The notes below the pieces were generated by a model that saw only the letters and a program-made list of their open reading frames with translations, had not been told where the DNA came from and searched no databases. This document shows positions 36,606 to 45,187 of a stretch of 64,000 bases of DNA, in pieces. A program made the translations under genes and the position numbers. Source of the stretch: Gilliamella sp. ESL0441 (GTDB lineage: Bacteria > Pseudomonadota > Gammaproteobacteria > Enterobacterales > Orbaceae); the NCBI RefSeq assembly GCF_019469185.1, contig NZ_CP048264.1:2170001-2234000 (forward strand), read 5' to 3'. How positions within the stretch are numbered: position 1 is the first letter of the stretch; each line of letters opens with the position of its first letter.

Positions 36606-39600
36606 ATGAAATTTTTAGAAAAATTAGCCGATGGAGCAGAAAGCTTATTAGTACATCTTTCCAAAAACTATATTGGAAAAAATTTATCGGAATATTGTGA
36701 TTTAGACACCATTATCCCGTTGACAGATGAGGAAATCGCAAGAGATTCAGATAGTCAACCGTATATTTTAGTAAATAATTTAAAATCATTGCTAACTGTA
36801 TATGAAATAGAAGGCACATTTGAAACTTATTCAGCAAATGAATTTTCTACTATTTTAAATAACCTGCATTCACGATTGAATGGATATTTTAATCGTGTGG
36901 GGCATAGTATAAGTATCACATTTGAACGAGATCCAGAAAGCGCCTATCAACAACTACGATTACTTTCAGAACCTGCGTTACAAGCTGCAAAAATGATGGA
37001 TTTACAATCGGAAGATATCATTTTGGACAGAATCGAAAAAAACTCGCTTTATGTTGCACACGAAAAAAATTTATTGGTGGTATATACCCATTTATCCGTA
37101 TTTTCCAATGATGAAATCAAACGAGAAATAAAGGAAAAAATTAAAGAGGCACAAGAGCTGAATTTGCCAAAGTTAACTTACGGGCAGAATCCTGCACAGA
37201 TTTTAATGTCCTTAAAATCGAGGCATGATACATTTATCAGTCGTTTGGAAGATGACTTTAAGCTTTGTGGTGAGGGTAGTAATTCTGCCATATATTTAAA
37301 AAAAATACCTGCTTGCGATGCCATACGGCATTTACGGATGATGATCAGCCGAGAAAGCACTTCCGAAAATTTCCGACCTGTATTATTGGGTGATCGTTTG
37401 CTTGCGCACGGTAATGAAAAAAAAGACGATTATTCCGATTTAGTACCGCCTAAAATTAAATATCAGGTATGTAATACACCATTAAAATTTAACGGTGAAA
37501 TTATAGAAACGCCGTTACTTTTTCACGGTAATTTATCTATTGAATTAGGGCAACAGGAAATCACGTTATTTGCAGATTTATTGAATAACATTGATAAAAC
37601 TATGGGTTGGCGAGTAAAATTTGATTTGTCGCCTTGTGGTTTATCCTCTATGCGAACTCGGCGTACGTTATTATCATTTGTGGGTATGTTGCCGTCTAAC
37701 AAAGAAATTCGTGAATCGTTTGAAGCATTGGACGCATTGAGTAAAGATGAATCGATTTGCGAAATGAAAATTACTTTGTCGACGTGGGCAGATAATTACC
37801 ATGAGGTAAAACGAAGGGTAAGCATTCTTGAAAAAGCGGTACAGGCATGGGGTGGCTGCCATGTTAACGGGGTGCATGGCGACCCGTTAGCCATTTGGTC
37901 GGCAACCGTTCCTGCATTTTCAAGCAATAATATTGCTAATAGGCTTATTCCGCCTTTAAGCGATGCTTTACAACTGTTTCCGTTACAACGTCCTGCCACT
38001 CCATTTACCAATGGGGGTAATTTACTGTTACGCACGCCCGAAGGAAAAATTTTTCCTGTTGAATTAGCCAGTAGATTACAAGATACATGGATTGAATTGA
38101 TTTCTGCCCCTCCTGGTTCTGGAAAATCGGTTTTTATGAACTCAATGAATTTGGCTGCTATTCACAGTGCCGGTAATAAAAGATTACCGTTAATGACTAT
38201 CGTTGACGTTGGACCTTCGTCCTCGGGATTAATACAGCTCATACGGGATTCATTACCCGAAAACCGTAAACATGAAGCTATTTGCATTCGTATGCAAAAT
38301 AGTTACGAATTTGCAGTAAATCCGTGGGATACGCAATTGGGTTGCAGATATCCCACGTTGAAGGAACATGAGTTTTTAGTTGATTTCATGGTGTTACTGT
38401 GTACACATTCATCAACTAATAAAATTCCCGAAGGGTGTCCGCAAATTTGTGAAATGTTGTTGAATATCGCCTATGAGGAAAAAGCCGATAAATCGCCGAA
38501 TTTGTATGAAAAACAAGTAATTCCCGAAATTGATTCGCTATTGGAGGAATTACAAATTGAAAATTCCGAAAATCTTTCATGGTATGAAGTAACCGATATT
38601 TTGTTTAAAAACAACAAAATTAAAGAAGCAGGGATAGCTCAGCGTCAAGCTTCGCCGATACTTTCCGATTTTAGTGCCTATCTTAATACTCCTTCTATTC
38701 AACAATTATTTGGAGAATCACGATTAGAAAGTGGCGAACATCTGATTAGTTTTATGAATCGATGTTTTATATCAGCAGCAACCAATTATGCTGTTTTCAG
38801 CGGTCGTACTCATTTTGAAATCAGTAATGAAACCCGTATTGTCGCCATAGATATAAATGACGTAATAGGCAATAAAACCAATGAAGGAAAATTGCGTACA
38901 ACGGTCATGTATTTATTTGCTCGTCAACTGGCAGCCAAAAACTATTTTTTGCGTGATGAATTGATTTTACCTATTTGTCCGCCGATTTATCGTAACTATC
39001 ATTTGCAAAGAATTGCAAATATTCAGGATGAAAAAAAAATTTTAGCCTACGATGAAACGCATAATGTTTCTGGTATTGAGATATTTTCACAAACGATGAT
39101 CAAGGATGCCCGTGAAGGGCGAAAATGGGGCATTCGAATTATCAACGCCTCGCAATTCCTTAAAGATCATGCGTCTGAATTGTTGGATTCCGCCACGTCT
39201 ATTTTCGTTATGAGAGGAGGCAATCATTCGGATGAATTAGTCCTAAAAGAAAAGTTTAACATATCAAACCATACGATACAGCGTTTGCAACGTGAGGCGG
39301 TGGGTCCAACGTCTACAGGGGGGACATTTTTAGCCATTTTAAAAACAAAATTAGGTCGTGTTGTCCAACTATTAACAAATACCGTTGGTTCAATTGAAAT
39401 GTGGGCATTTTCAACTACGCTTGAAGATGTCGCACTTCGCAATCGTATGTATAAAGCTATAGGTGCTTATAATGCCCGAAAAATTCTAGCTCAACGATTC
39501 CCTTCGGGTTCTGCACTATCTCACATCGAATATTTGAAAAAACATACCAAAGACGAGCATTCAGTCATTGATACACTTGCCACAAAACTAATTAATGAGT

Positions 39601-39617
39601 TTCAAAAAAATAAGTAG
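36606..39617 (+). CDS. icmB: I-type T4SS ATPase IcmB/DotO (TraU of R64)
   Basis: 1003 residues, a VirB4-class ATPase that powers assembly and transport. Walker A is APPGSGKSVFMN (about 502-513), Walker B region is KKILAYDETHNVSGIE (about 814-829), followed by the arginine-rich EGRKWGIRIINASQ. Length matches Legionella IcmB (1009) and R64 TraU (1014). No membrane helix; it docks at the inner membrane. It is the best single marker that this locus is I-type. Confidence 0.92.
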   Translation: MKFLEKLADGAESLLVHLSKNYIGKNLSEYCDLDTIIPLTDEEIARDSDSQPYILVNNLKSLLTVYEIEGTFETYSANEFSTILNNLHSRLNGYFNRVGHSISITFERDPESAYQQLRLLSEPALQAAKMMDLQSEDIILDRIEKNSLYVAHEKNLLVVYTHLSVFSNDEIKREIKEKIKEAQELNLPKLTYGQNPAQILMSLKSRHDTFISRLEDDFKLCGEGSNSAIYLKKIPACDAIRHLRMMISRESTSENFRPVLLGDRLLAHGNEKKDDYSDLVPPKIKYQVCNTPLKFNGEIIETPLLFHGNLSIELGQQEITLFADLLNNIDKTMGWRVKFDLSPCGLSSMRTRRTLLSFVGMLPSNKEIRESFEALDALSKDESICEMKITLSTWADNYHEVKRRVSILEKAVQAWGGCHVNGVHGDPLAIWSATVPAFSSNNIANRLIPPLSDALQLFPLQRPATPFTNGGNLLLRTPEGKIFPVELASRLQDTWIELISAPPGSGKSVFMNSMNLAAIHSAGNKRLPLMTIVDVGPSSSGLIQLIRDSLPENRKHEAICIRMQNSYEFAVNPWDTQLGCRYPTLKEHEFLVDFMVLLCTHSSTNKIPEGCPQICEMLLNIAYEEKADKSPNLYEKQVIPEIDSLLEELQIENSENLSWYEVTDILFKNNKIKEAGIAQRQASPILSDFSAYLNTPSIQQLFGESRLESGEHLISFMNRCFISAATNYAVFSGRTHFEISNETRIVAIDINDVIGNKTNEGKLRTTVMYLFARQLAAKNYFLRDELILPICPPIYRNYHLQRIANIQDEKKILAYDETHNVSGIEIFSQTMIKDAREGRKWGIRIINASQFLKDHASELLDSATSIFVMRGGNHSDELVLKEKFNISNHTIQRLQREAVGPTSTGGTFLAILKTKLGRVVQLLTNTVGSIEMWAFSTTLEDVALRNRMYKAIGAYNARKILAQRFPSGSALSHIEYLKKHTKDEHSVIDTLATKLINEFQKNK

Positions 39618-39629
39618 TAAGGAGTTTTT

Positions 39630-40847
39630 ATGATAAAAAATTTAATTAAATTTTTTTCAATTGGTTTATGTTTTATGGGTATGCCAACCTATGCCAGTAT
39701 GCCCGTGATTGATTCAGCGGTACTGGCTGCCATTAACTTAATGAGTTCTACTGTCAACACTTCCATTACCACGTTAAATGCGAGTTTATCCCAAATGTTA
39801 TATCAAATCGGGGGGGCTATAAATCAAAATGGGGGTAAAATTGCCAGTACTATTGAAGCTGCCTCAAAGTCAAATCAAGATTTTCAGGTTATACAACAAA
39901 AAAATGAGCGTGTTTACCAATCCGAAAAAAATCATGAAATACCGTCCAGCATATGTGGTGAAACCGCTTCTAGTGGTGCTACACAAATTTCACAATCCAG
40001 TACTTCATTTAAAAGCCGAATGAGACAAGGTCAAGGCGGTGGATTAAAAATCAGTTCTGAAACTATAGAAAAGGCGGTTAATTCTCCTGCGGTATCTTCT
40101 GATATCGATTCTGCGAGGGCGGCAAAAATACATGCTAACTATTGTGATGCGCTTGATTTTTCAGCCTACGGCGGTAGTTCTGCATGTCCTAAAATTTCTT
40201 CTATGCCCGGTGCAGATAAACGTTTAGACACTTTGCTACTGGGTGCAGGAGAGAATGGCAAAGATGCCGATTTAACTTTTTCACAAAAACAAATTGATGC
40301 AGCCCATATGTATACACAAAATTCTATACGTCGTTCTATTGGTAATGAATTGAGCAAAGGAGAAGCCGACTCAATGGCAGGAACGCAATATATCGGCTTG
40401 ATGAATCAATTCAATTCTATTTTGTCGGCTGCTGCCGAACCACAAGAAACGTGGCTTTCGAACAGTATGCCGAATCCTGCTACACGACCCTATGTAAACG
40501 AGGCTATCAAATCGCCTTCCGCTCATGCCTATTACAAACAAACGATATCTGATGTTGGTGAGAAAATTGGAATGTCTACCCGTGAATATGAACGTTTTGA
40601 GGTCGGCAGAAAATATTCAAATGTCATGTATAACTCGGATTTACAAGAAATGTCTCACGATAATTTAATCCGTGAACAAATTCGAATCATGGCGTTAAAT
40701 AATTGGTTAATGTTGAATATAAAAGAGGAAATCCAAAAAAATAATATTTTGACGGGTCAGATTTTAGCCAGTGTGGCAAGACAAGAATTTGAGCCTCTTT
40801 TGAAAGTTAAACACACCGCCGTACTAGGCGCAATGGGTGGCAATTAA
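39630..40847 (+). CDS. traW: I-type conjugation protein, TraW-like (IcmX position)
   Basis: 405 residues, exported: signal peptide about 1-23 (PTYAS). The mature protein is rich in serine, alanine and glutamine, with long helical stretches and two or three cysteines (SSICGE, NYCDAL, SACPKI). Place between icmB and the TraX-like gene and the general make-up fit TraW of R64 and IcmX of Legionella, periplasmic proteins of unclear function. AAGGAG is a good ribosome site. Family call rests partly on gene order. Confidence 0.65.
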   Translation: MIKNLIKFFSIGLCFMGMPTYASMPVIDSAVLAAINLMSSTVNTSITTLNASLSQMLYQIGGAINQNGGKIASTIEAASKSNQDFQVIQQKNERVYQSEKNHEIPSSICGETASSGATQISQSSTSFKSRMRQGQGGGLKISSETIEKAVNSPAVSSDIDSARAAKIHANYCDALDFSAYGGSSACPKISSMPGADKRLDTLLLGAGENGKDADLTFSQKQIDAAHMYTQNSIRRSIGNELSKGEADSMAGTQYIGLMNQFNSILSAAAEPQETWLSNSMPNPATRPYVNEAIKSPSAHAYYKQTISDVGEKIGMSTREYERFEVGRKYSNVMYNSDLQEMSHDNLIREQIRIMALNNWLMLNIKEEIQKNNILTGQILASVARQEFEPLLKVKHTAVLGAMGGN

Positions 40848-41377
40848 TGGGTAAAAAATTAAATTTTGTACTAAAAGTACTTTTTCCTTTTTCGTCGATA
40901 AAAAAATCCGTTTCATTAATAAAAAAAGAGACTTTTAACTCTAAAGATCGTTGGAACGAAATACGTATGATGGCAAAGGAAATTAAAAATAACATTCGTC
41001 ATTCCGAATCAAAAAACGACAGTTTTAATGCCGTACTCTCTACTAGTCCGTATACTCGTGATCAATTAATTTCAATTTTTATTACTAAAAAAAATATTAT
41101 TTTAAGCGGTTTTTATATTTTTTTACTGTTTATTTTCGTCAGTTTATTAACCTCTTTTTTATTACAAAATACTTTCGGGGTTATTTGTAGTGTGGTGGGT
41201 GGTTTGATGTGTATAGCATTAAATATTGCCGTACTGTTTCAATATCAATTCCGTTTATGGCAATTACAGGTTAAACGGTTGTCCCTTGAGGAACAAGGGA
41301 GCATTTCCGATTTTATACATGAAAATAAGCGATGGTTTTTTCTTTTGCTGAAATTTCAGAAAAAGGCGGTGGAATAA
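40847..41377 (+). CDS. traX: I-type conjugation protein, TraX-like
   Basis: 176 residues. The ATG overlaps the stop of the gene before it (TAATG), so translation is coupled. A basic cytoplasmic N-terminus (about 1-82) is followed by two membrane helices (about 84-106 and 110-132) and a cytoplasmic tail. Size and place just before dotA agree with TraX of R64. No motif to prove it, and a new name would be equally fair. Confidence 0.6.
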   Translation: MGKKLNFVLKVLFPFSSIKKSVSLIKKETFNSKDRWNEIRMMAKEIKNNIRHSESKNDSFNAVLSTSPYTRDQLISIFITKKNIILSGFYIFLLFIFVSLLTSFLLQNTFGVICSVVGGLMCIALNIAVLFQYQFRLWQLQVKRLSLEEQGSISDFIHENKRWFFLLLKFQKKAVE

Positions 41378-43525
41378 ATGAGAATAAACAAGATCCATTT
41401 TTTATTTGCCTACATATTGATTTTTCTTTCTGAAAATGCGTTTGCAACTTCCATGCAAGACATTTCGAATGCCGCCATGCGAACAACGGATAAATCAAGA
41501 GAAGCGCTTATTGCCATTTTTGGAGATGTAGTAATCAATCCGTTAGCCAACGGATCGGGGGGCAATAATTCGATATTATCCGAAATATTTAAAGTAAGTA
41601 ATTCGTGTTTATTAGTCATCGGCGGTTTTCTTGCGTTGTACATTATGTTCAAAAAATTAGTCACTACTGCACATGACGGCAATTTATTTGAAAAACAGCA
41701 ACATACGTTGTGGTCACCTATTCGAATTTTAGTCGGTTTATTGAGTTTAGTTCCAACCGTAAACGGTTGGTCGCTGTCGCAATTATTAATGCTATGGGGG
41801 GCGTCGGTCATGGGGGTTGGTATTGCTAATCTAGGTACGGATGCTGCCATTACTGCACTCAATGACGGAAAATCTATGGTAGTTAAACCGATCATGCCGT
41901 CGACTCAAGAACTGGCTCAAGATATATTTGAAATGAATCTTTGTTTGCATGCAATTAATACAGGTGTTGCAACGGCAGAAAAACAAGGGGGGTTAGTATC
42001 TCAAAAATCTTTTATACAACAGAAATCAACGTCTAAAGGTTTTATATTGAAAAATACCAGTTACGTATGTGGTGGGGCTAGTGTTTCCTCTGATTTGGAA
42101 CAAGAGAACTTGACACAATGGTTGACTCCCGATATTAGTGTTGGTGATATTCGTCGAGCGCATTTAGAGGCATTATTTCAAATGCAAAGATCTTTAAATG
42201 ATTCTGCAAAAAAATTTGTACAAGCGGTTTTGGAACGTAAAAAAAATAATACTCCGATACCCGTTGCTGCATCGTTTATTCAATCGAGTGCGCATGAATA
42301 TGAAAATAAAATTATATCGGTAATTGGTAATAAACAAGGCAATATTTCTGAATTAGCGTCGAAAATTTCAGATTCGATAAAAAAATCGGGTTGGATGTCA
42401 CTGGGTACATGGTATCAAACGTTTGCTCAAGCAAATACGAAGCTAACCGATTCCATTGCTGCAAAAGCAACAGCTTTTGGCAACTCCTCCACGGGTGATG
42501 CTGCTATTAACTCTATTTATCGTGAAGTTATGGAGATTTACAGATCTCAACAATCATCATCCGAAAATGCTTCAACTTTGGGTAGTTCTTCCAACGGGGA
42601 CTATTCTAAAGGGGTTACAGGAAATGAAGCAGGGCAAATAATAGGCAGTATTTTTAAAAATCCGGGGCAACGGATTATTAACGGATTAATCGATTTAAAT
42701 TTTAATGCTTCCGATAGAGGGCAACTCAACCCGTTAATTAAAATGAAAAACCTAGGCGATTATGTTATGGTAATGGCAGAAAATGCAATCAGTACCTATA
42801 CTGCTGTTAGAGTTTTTGAACATGTAACGGGTGGTTTTTCGTTGGCTGGTTTAACTAATGCGGTATCGTCTGTCAGTGATATTTTGGCTGGTGTTTTTGC
42901 TGCTCTGGGTCCATTTATATCAGCGGCTATTATTTCGCTTTTTTTCTTTGGTATGCTCTTATCCATTTATATTCCTATGGTTCCATTTATTATTTGGTTC
43001 GGTGCTATTATTAACTGGCTGGTTAATTTAGCAGAAGCCATTATAGCTGCCCCGCTTTGGGCAATCACGCATTTAAGTAATGACGGCGAGGGCATGGGAC
43101 ACAGAACTACACATGGTTATATTTTTCTGTTAAATGTAATGATACGCCCTATTTTGATGGTCATCGGATTTTTTCTTGGTGGGGCAATTGTTGTGGCAGG
43201 GGGCACGTTGTTAAATCAATTATTCGGGATTGCCATTGCTAATGCTCAATTTGATTCTATAACTGGTATAGTCAGCATTATTGCCTATTTGGCAATCTAT
43301 GTTTTTATAGCGTTAAATTTAATCCATTCTTCTTTTAATCTAATATACATAGTTCCCGATCAGGTGATTAACTGGATAGGTGGGCATGCGTCCGTATCAT
43401 TGGGCAAGGATGAAAATGATCGAACTCGTCAGAATTTTTCTATGTTTTCCAGTAGAATGGAACATTTACCGCATGGACATTTTCCTCATCGTGGAGTGAA
43501 TAGGAACGGAGACGGGTTTAAATGA
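41378..43525 (+). CDS. dotA: I-type T4SS polytopic protein DotA (TraY of R64)
   Basis: 715 residues. Signal peptide about 1-24 (ENAFAT), then a large periplasmic part (about 175-440) and several membrane helices (about 65-85, 120-140, 510-565, 590-625, 640-660). DotA/TraY features: SVMGVGIANLG-like block, and IPMVPFIIWFGAIINWLVNLAEAIIAAPLWA in two pieces, which is highly conserved in this family. Forms a pore-like ring in the inner membrane. Adjoins the TraX-like gene without a gap. Confidence 0.87.
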   Translation: MRINKIHFLFAYILIFLSENAFATSMQDISNAAMRTTDKSREALIAIFGDVVINPLANGSGGNNSILSEIFKVSNSCLLVIGGFLALYIMFKKLVTTAHDGNLFEKQQHTLWSPIRILVGLLSLVPTVNGWSLSQLLMLWGASVMGVGIANLGTDAAITALNDGKSMVVKPIMPSTQELAQDIFEMNLCLHAINTGVATAEKQGGLVSQKSFIQQKSTSKGFILKNTSYVCGGASVSSDLEQENLTQWLTPDISVGDIRRAHLEALFQMQRSLNDSAKKFVQAVLERKKNNTPIPVAASFIQSSAHEYENKIISVIGNKQGNISELASKISDSIKKSGWMSLGTWYQTFAQANTKLTDSIAAKATAFGNSSTGDAAINSIYREVMEIYRSQQSSSENASTLGSSSNGDYSKGVTGNEAGQIIGSIFKNPGQRIINGLIDLNFNASDRGQLNPLIKMKNLGDYVMVMAENAISTYTAVRVFEHVTGGFSLAGLTNAVSSVSDILAGVFAALGPFISAAIISLFFFGMLLSIYIPMVPFIIWFGAIINWLVNLAEAIIAAPLWAITHLSNDGEGMGHRTTHGYIFLLNVMIRPILMVIGFFLGGAIVVAGGTLLNQLFGIAIANAQFDSITGIVSIIAYLAIYVFIALNLIHSSFNLIYIVPDQVINWIGGHASVSLGKDENDRTRQNFSMFSSRMEHLPHGHFPHRGVNRNGDGFK

Positions 43526-43584
43526 TAAAATGATTTACAAAAAAAATGGTTCTGTTATATTGAAAATTCACAGCAGGAGGTTAT

Positions 43585-43746
43585 ATGAATATGGCAAAAA
43601 AAATTGAAGAAAACGAAAAGGTTATTACTGTCGATGAAGCGTTGAAATTTCTGGATAATTTAAAAACGGAGATTTCGGCTCGTCCAACGAACAATAGAGA
43701 TTGTACTATTGAACTAGAGGAAAATATTAACGTTGTTGCAAGATAA
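43585..43746 (+). CDS. Small protein of unknown function in transfer locus
   Basis: 53 residues, too short for most ORF callers, starting MNMAKKIEENEKVITVDEAL. AGGAGG four bases before the ATG is one of the best ribosome sites in the element. Its C-terminus overlaps the next gene by 14 bp in another frame. Highly charged, soluble. VITVDEALKFLDNLK looks like a short regulatory or antitoxin-like helix. No known family. Confidence 0.65.
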   Translation: MNMAKKIEENEKVITVDEALKFLDNLKTEISARPTNNRDCTIELEENINVVAR

Positions 43747-44080
43747 TAAAATTTTGTTTGATGTTGAACTCATTGAAAATAGTATTTATGTTAATGCTCT
43801 GGATATAGCTAATGAATTATATTCTACTGTAGGAAAATTAAAATCTATTGAGTTTATTGAAAAATTAGAATATTTGTTAACCGATGTATTGCCTACTGAA
43901 CGCATTTTACAATATCAGGTTAGAGAGATTGTAAAAACACGAATACGAACGTATATCAATTGTCGGATCATTGGGATAACGGATAATTATTCATTACTAT
44001 GTGAACTCAATAAATCAAACAATACAGTAATAGTAAAAGAAATCACTTTCTCTAAAAATATACTTACCTCACTGAACTAA
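43733..44080 (+). CDS. Hypothetical protein coupled to the 53-residue gene
   Basis: 115 residues starting with TTG (43733, or the next codon 43736); the only in-frame ATG comes later. The overlap with the gene before it suggests coupled translation. It is soluble, with helical EFIEKLEYLLTDVLPTERILQ (split: EKLEYLLTDVLPTERI) and a beta-rich C-terminus. Family not recognised. The pair could be a small regulatory module or toxin-antitoxin-like, but there is no motif to show it. Confidence 0.5.
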   Translation: MLQDNKILFDVELIENSIYVNALDIANELYSTVGKLKSIEFIEKLEYLLTDVLPTERILQYQVREIVKTRIRTYINCRIIGITDNYSLLCELNKSNNTVIVKEITFSKNILTSLN

Positions 44081-44100
44081 TTTTCATTTTTAAATTAAAT

Positions 44101-44126
44101 TATATCCCCCTGTGAAGGGGGATATA
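44101..44126. terminator. Bidirectional terminator between the small pair and radC
   Basis: TATATCCCCC, loop TGTGAA, GGGGGATATA: a perfect 10-bp stem between two converging genes. Two relatives of the hairpin lie at 44982-45005 and 45024-45043. Confidence 0.75.
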
Positions 44127-44130
44127 CAAA

Positions 44131-44577
44131 TTATATTAACTTTTCTAAGGCAAATGACGTAAATTTATTACCAGATACTATAACATGATCTATCAATTCC
44201 ATATCAATTAATTTCAATGCACTTTTTATTTTTAAAGTAATTTGAATATCTGCCGTGCTAGGTTGTACATTTCCAGACGGATGATTATGAGAAACGATTA
44301 CTGAATGTGCATTGTGATCTAATGCAAGTTTGATAATTTCACGGATATATATTTGAACTTCATCAATAGTACCGACAAAAAGGATTTTTGAGGTTATAAG
44401 TTTTAAATTATTATCTAATAAAAGAACCATAAAGTGTTCAGATTTTTTTATACCTATGACGGATTGACAATATTTTACAACTTCATATGCACATGACATA
44501 TCAAGAGCGTTTTTACGTAAAGATTTTTCTAAAATTTTTTCTGCTAATAAAAGGATTTTTTCCTCACGAGTTTTCAT
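44131..44577 (-). CDS. radC: RadC-family JAB-domain protein
   Basis: 148 residues, only the JAB1/MPN domain. The metal site reads SHNHPSGNVQPSTAD with H97, H99 and D110. The helix-hairpin-helix part of chromosomal RadC (about 220 residues) is missing; such short forms are common on mobile elements, notably in Bacteroidetes conjugative transposons. Function is unknown; a DNA-repair role is not proven even in full-length RadC. AGGAGATTGTT gives a clear ribosome site. A long stem-loop overlaps its leader. Confidence 0.88.
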   Translation of the reverse strand: MKTREEKILLLAEKILEKSLRKNALDMSCAYEVVKYCQSVIGIKKSEHFMVLLLDNNLKLITSKILFVGTIDEVQIYIREIIKLALDHNAHSVIVSHNHPSGNVQPSTADIQITLKIKSALKLIDMELIDHVIVSGNKFTSFALEKLI

Positions 44578-44591
44578 AACAATCTCCTATA

Positions 44592-44720
44592 ATGATTTTC
44601 AACTTTGTAAGGAATTCAACTGAATGAACAGCGTTAAAAAGCAAGTGCAGAATGCCGAAGGGTACACTTGCTTTTTAATGCCATTCAGTAAAATTCAACG
44701 AGCAAAGTGATTGAAAATTC
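44592..44720. repeat. Long interrupted stem-loop upstream of radC
   Basis: Nested arms: ATTTTCAACTTTG / CAAAGtgaTTGAAAAT (outer), ACTGAATG (44619-44626) / CATTCAGT (44682-44689), and AAAAAGCAAGTG (44636-44647) / CACTTGCTTTTT (44665-44676). The whole folds over about 130 bases. The outer left arm lies inside the radC leader. The inner stem with its T-run would also end transcription on the plus strand. Confidence 0.75.
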
Positions 44721-45088
44721 TTTAGAGGAATTGATGCGAGTGAGAAACCTTTTAAGCTGATATAAATTTAGATAACTATAGGAATCCGATATTTTTACCG
44801 GCATTTTAGAACAAATAAACAATCCGATATAATTCAAAAAAATACCTCATGTAGTTCACAATCAGATACATATATACATGAAGCAATTTTATTTATTTAT
44901 ATTTGTGATGCTATTTTAGAAGAAAATATGACCGGCTCATAAAAGTATGAATGTTGAATGTCTTACGACAGGTCGGATATTTATCCTCCTTGAAAAAGGG
45001 GGATACTCCTTTGTTCAACATAGATCCTTCTGTGAAGAGGGATATATGATTTCCTGATAAAAAACTTCCTAAAAACAGACATTAAAAA
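44721..45088. other. Intergenic region with two short hairpins
   Basis: No gene seen. TATCCTCC / GGGGGATA (44982-45005) and ATCCTTC, loop TGTGAA, GAGGGAT (45024-45043) resemble the terminator at 44101-44126. Confidence 0.5.
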
Positions 45089-45110
45089 AATATCCCATAA
45101 ATGGGATATT
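45089..45110 (-). terminator. Terminator of the mob operon
   Basis: AATATCCCAT / ATGGGATATT with a 2-base AA core, followed on the minus strand by TTTTTTTAATG. It lies about 80 bases beyond the mobC stop. Confidence 0.75.
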
Positions 45111-45187
45111 GTTAAAAGATTATTGATTTAAAATAAAAATTTAAAAAAATGACAAGGATTATAAACGGGCAACAATGAGGGGTGTTA

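Noticed and set aside
44131..44577. DNA repair role for RadC
   Set aside because: Only the JAB domain is present and the family has no proven repair activity; annotated by fold only.
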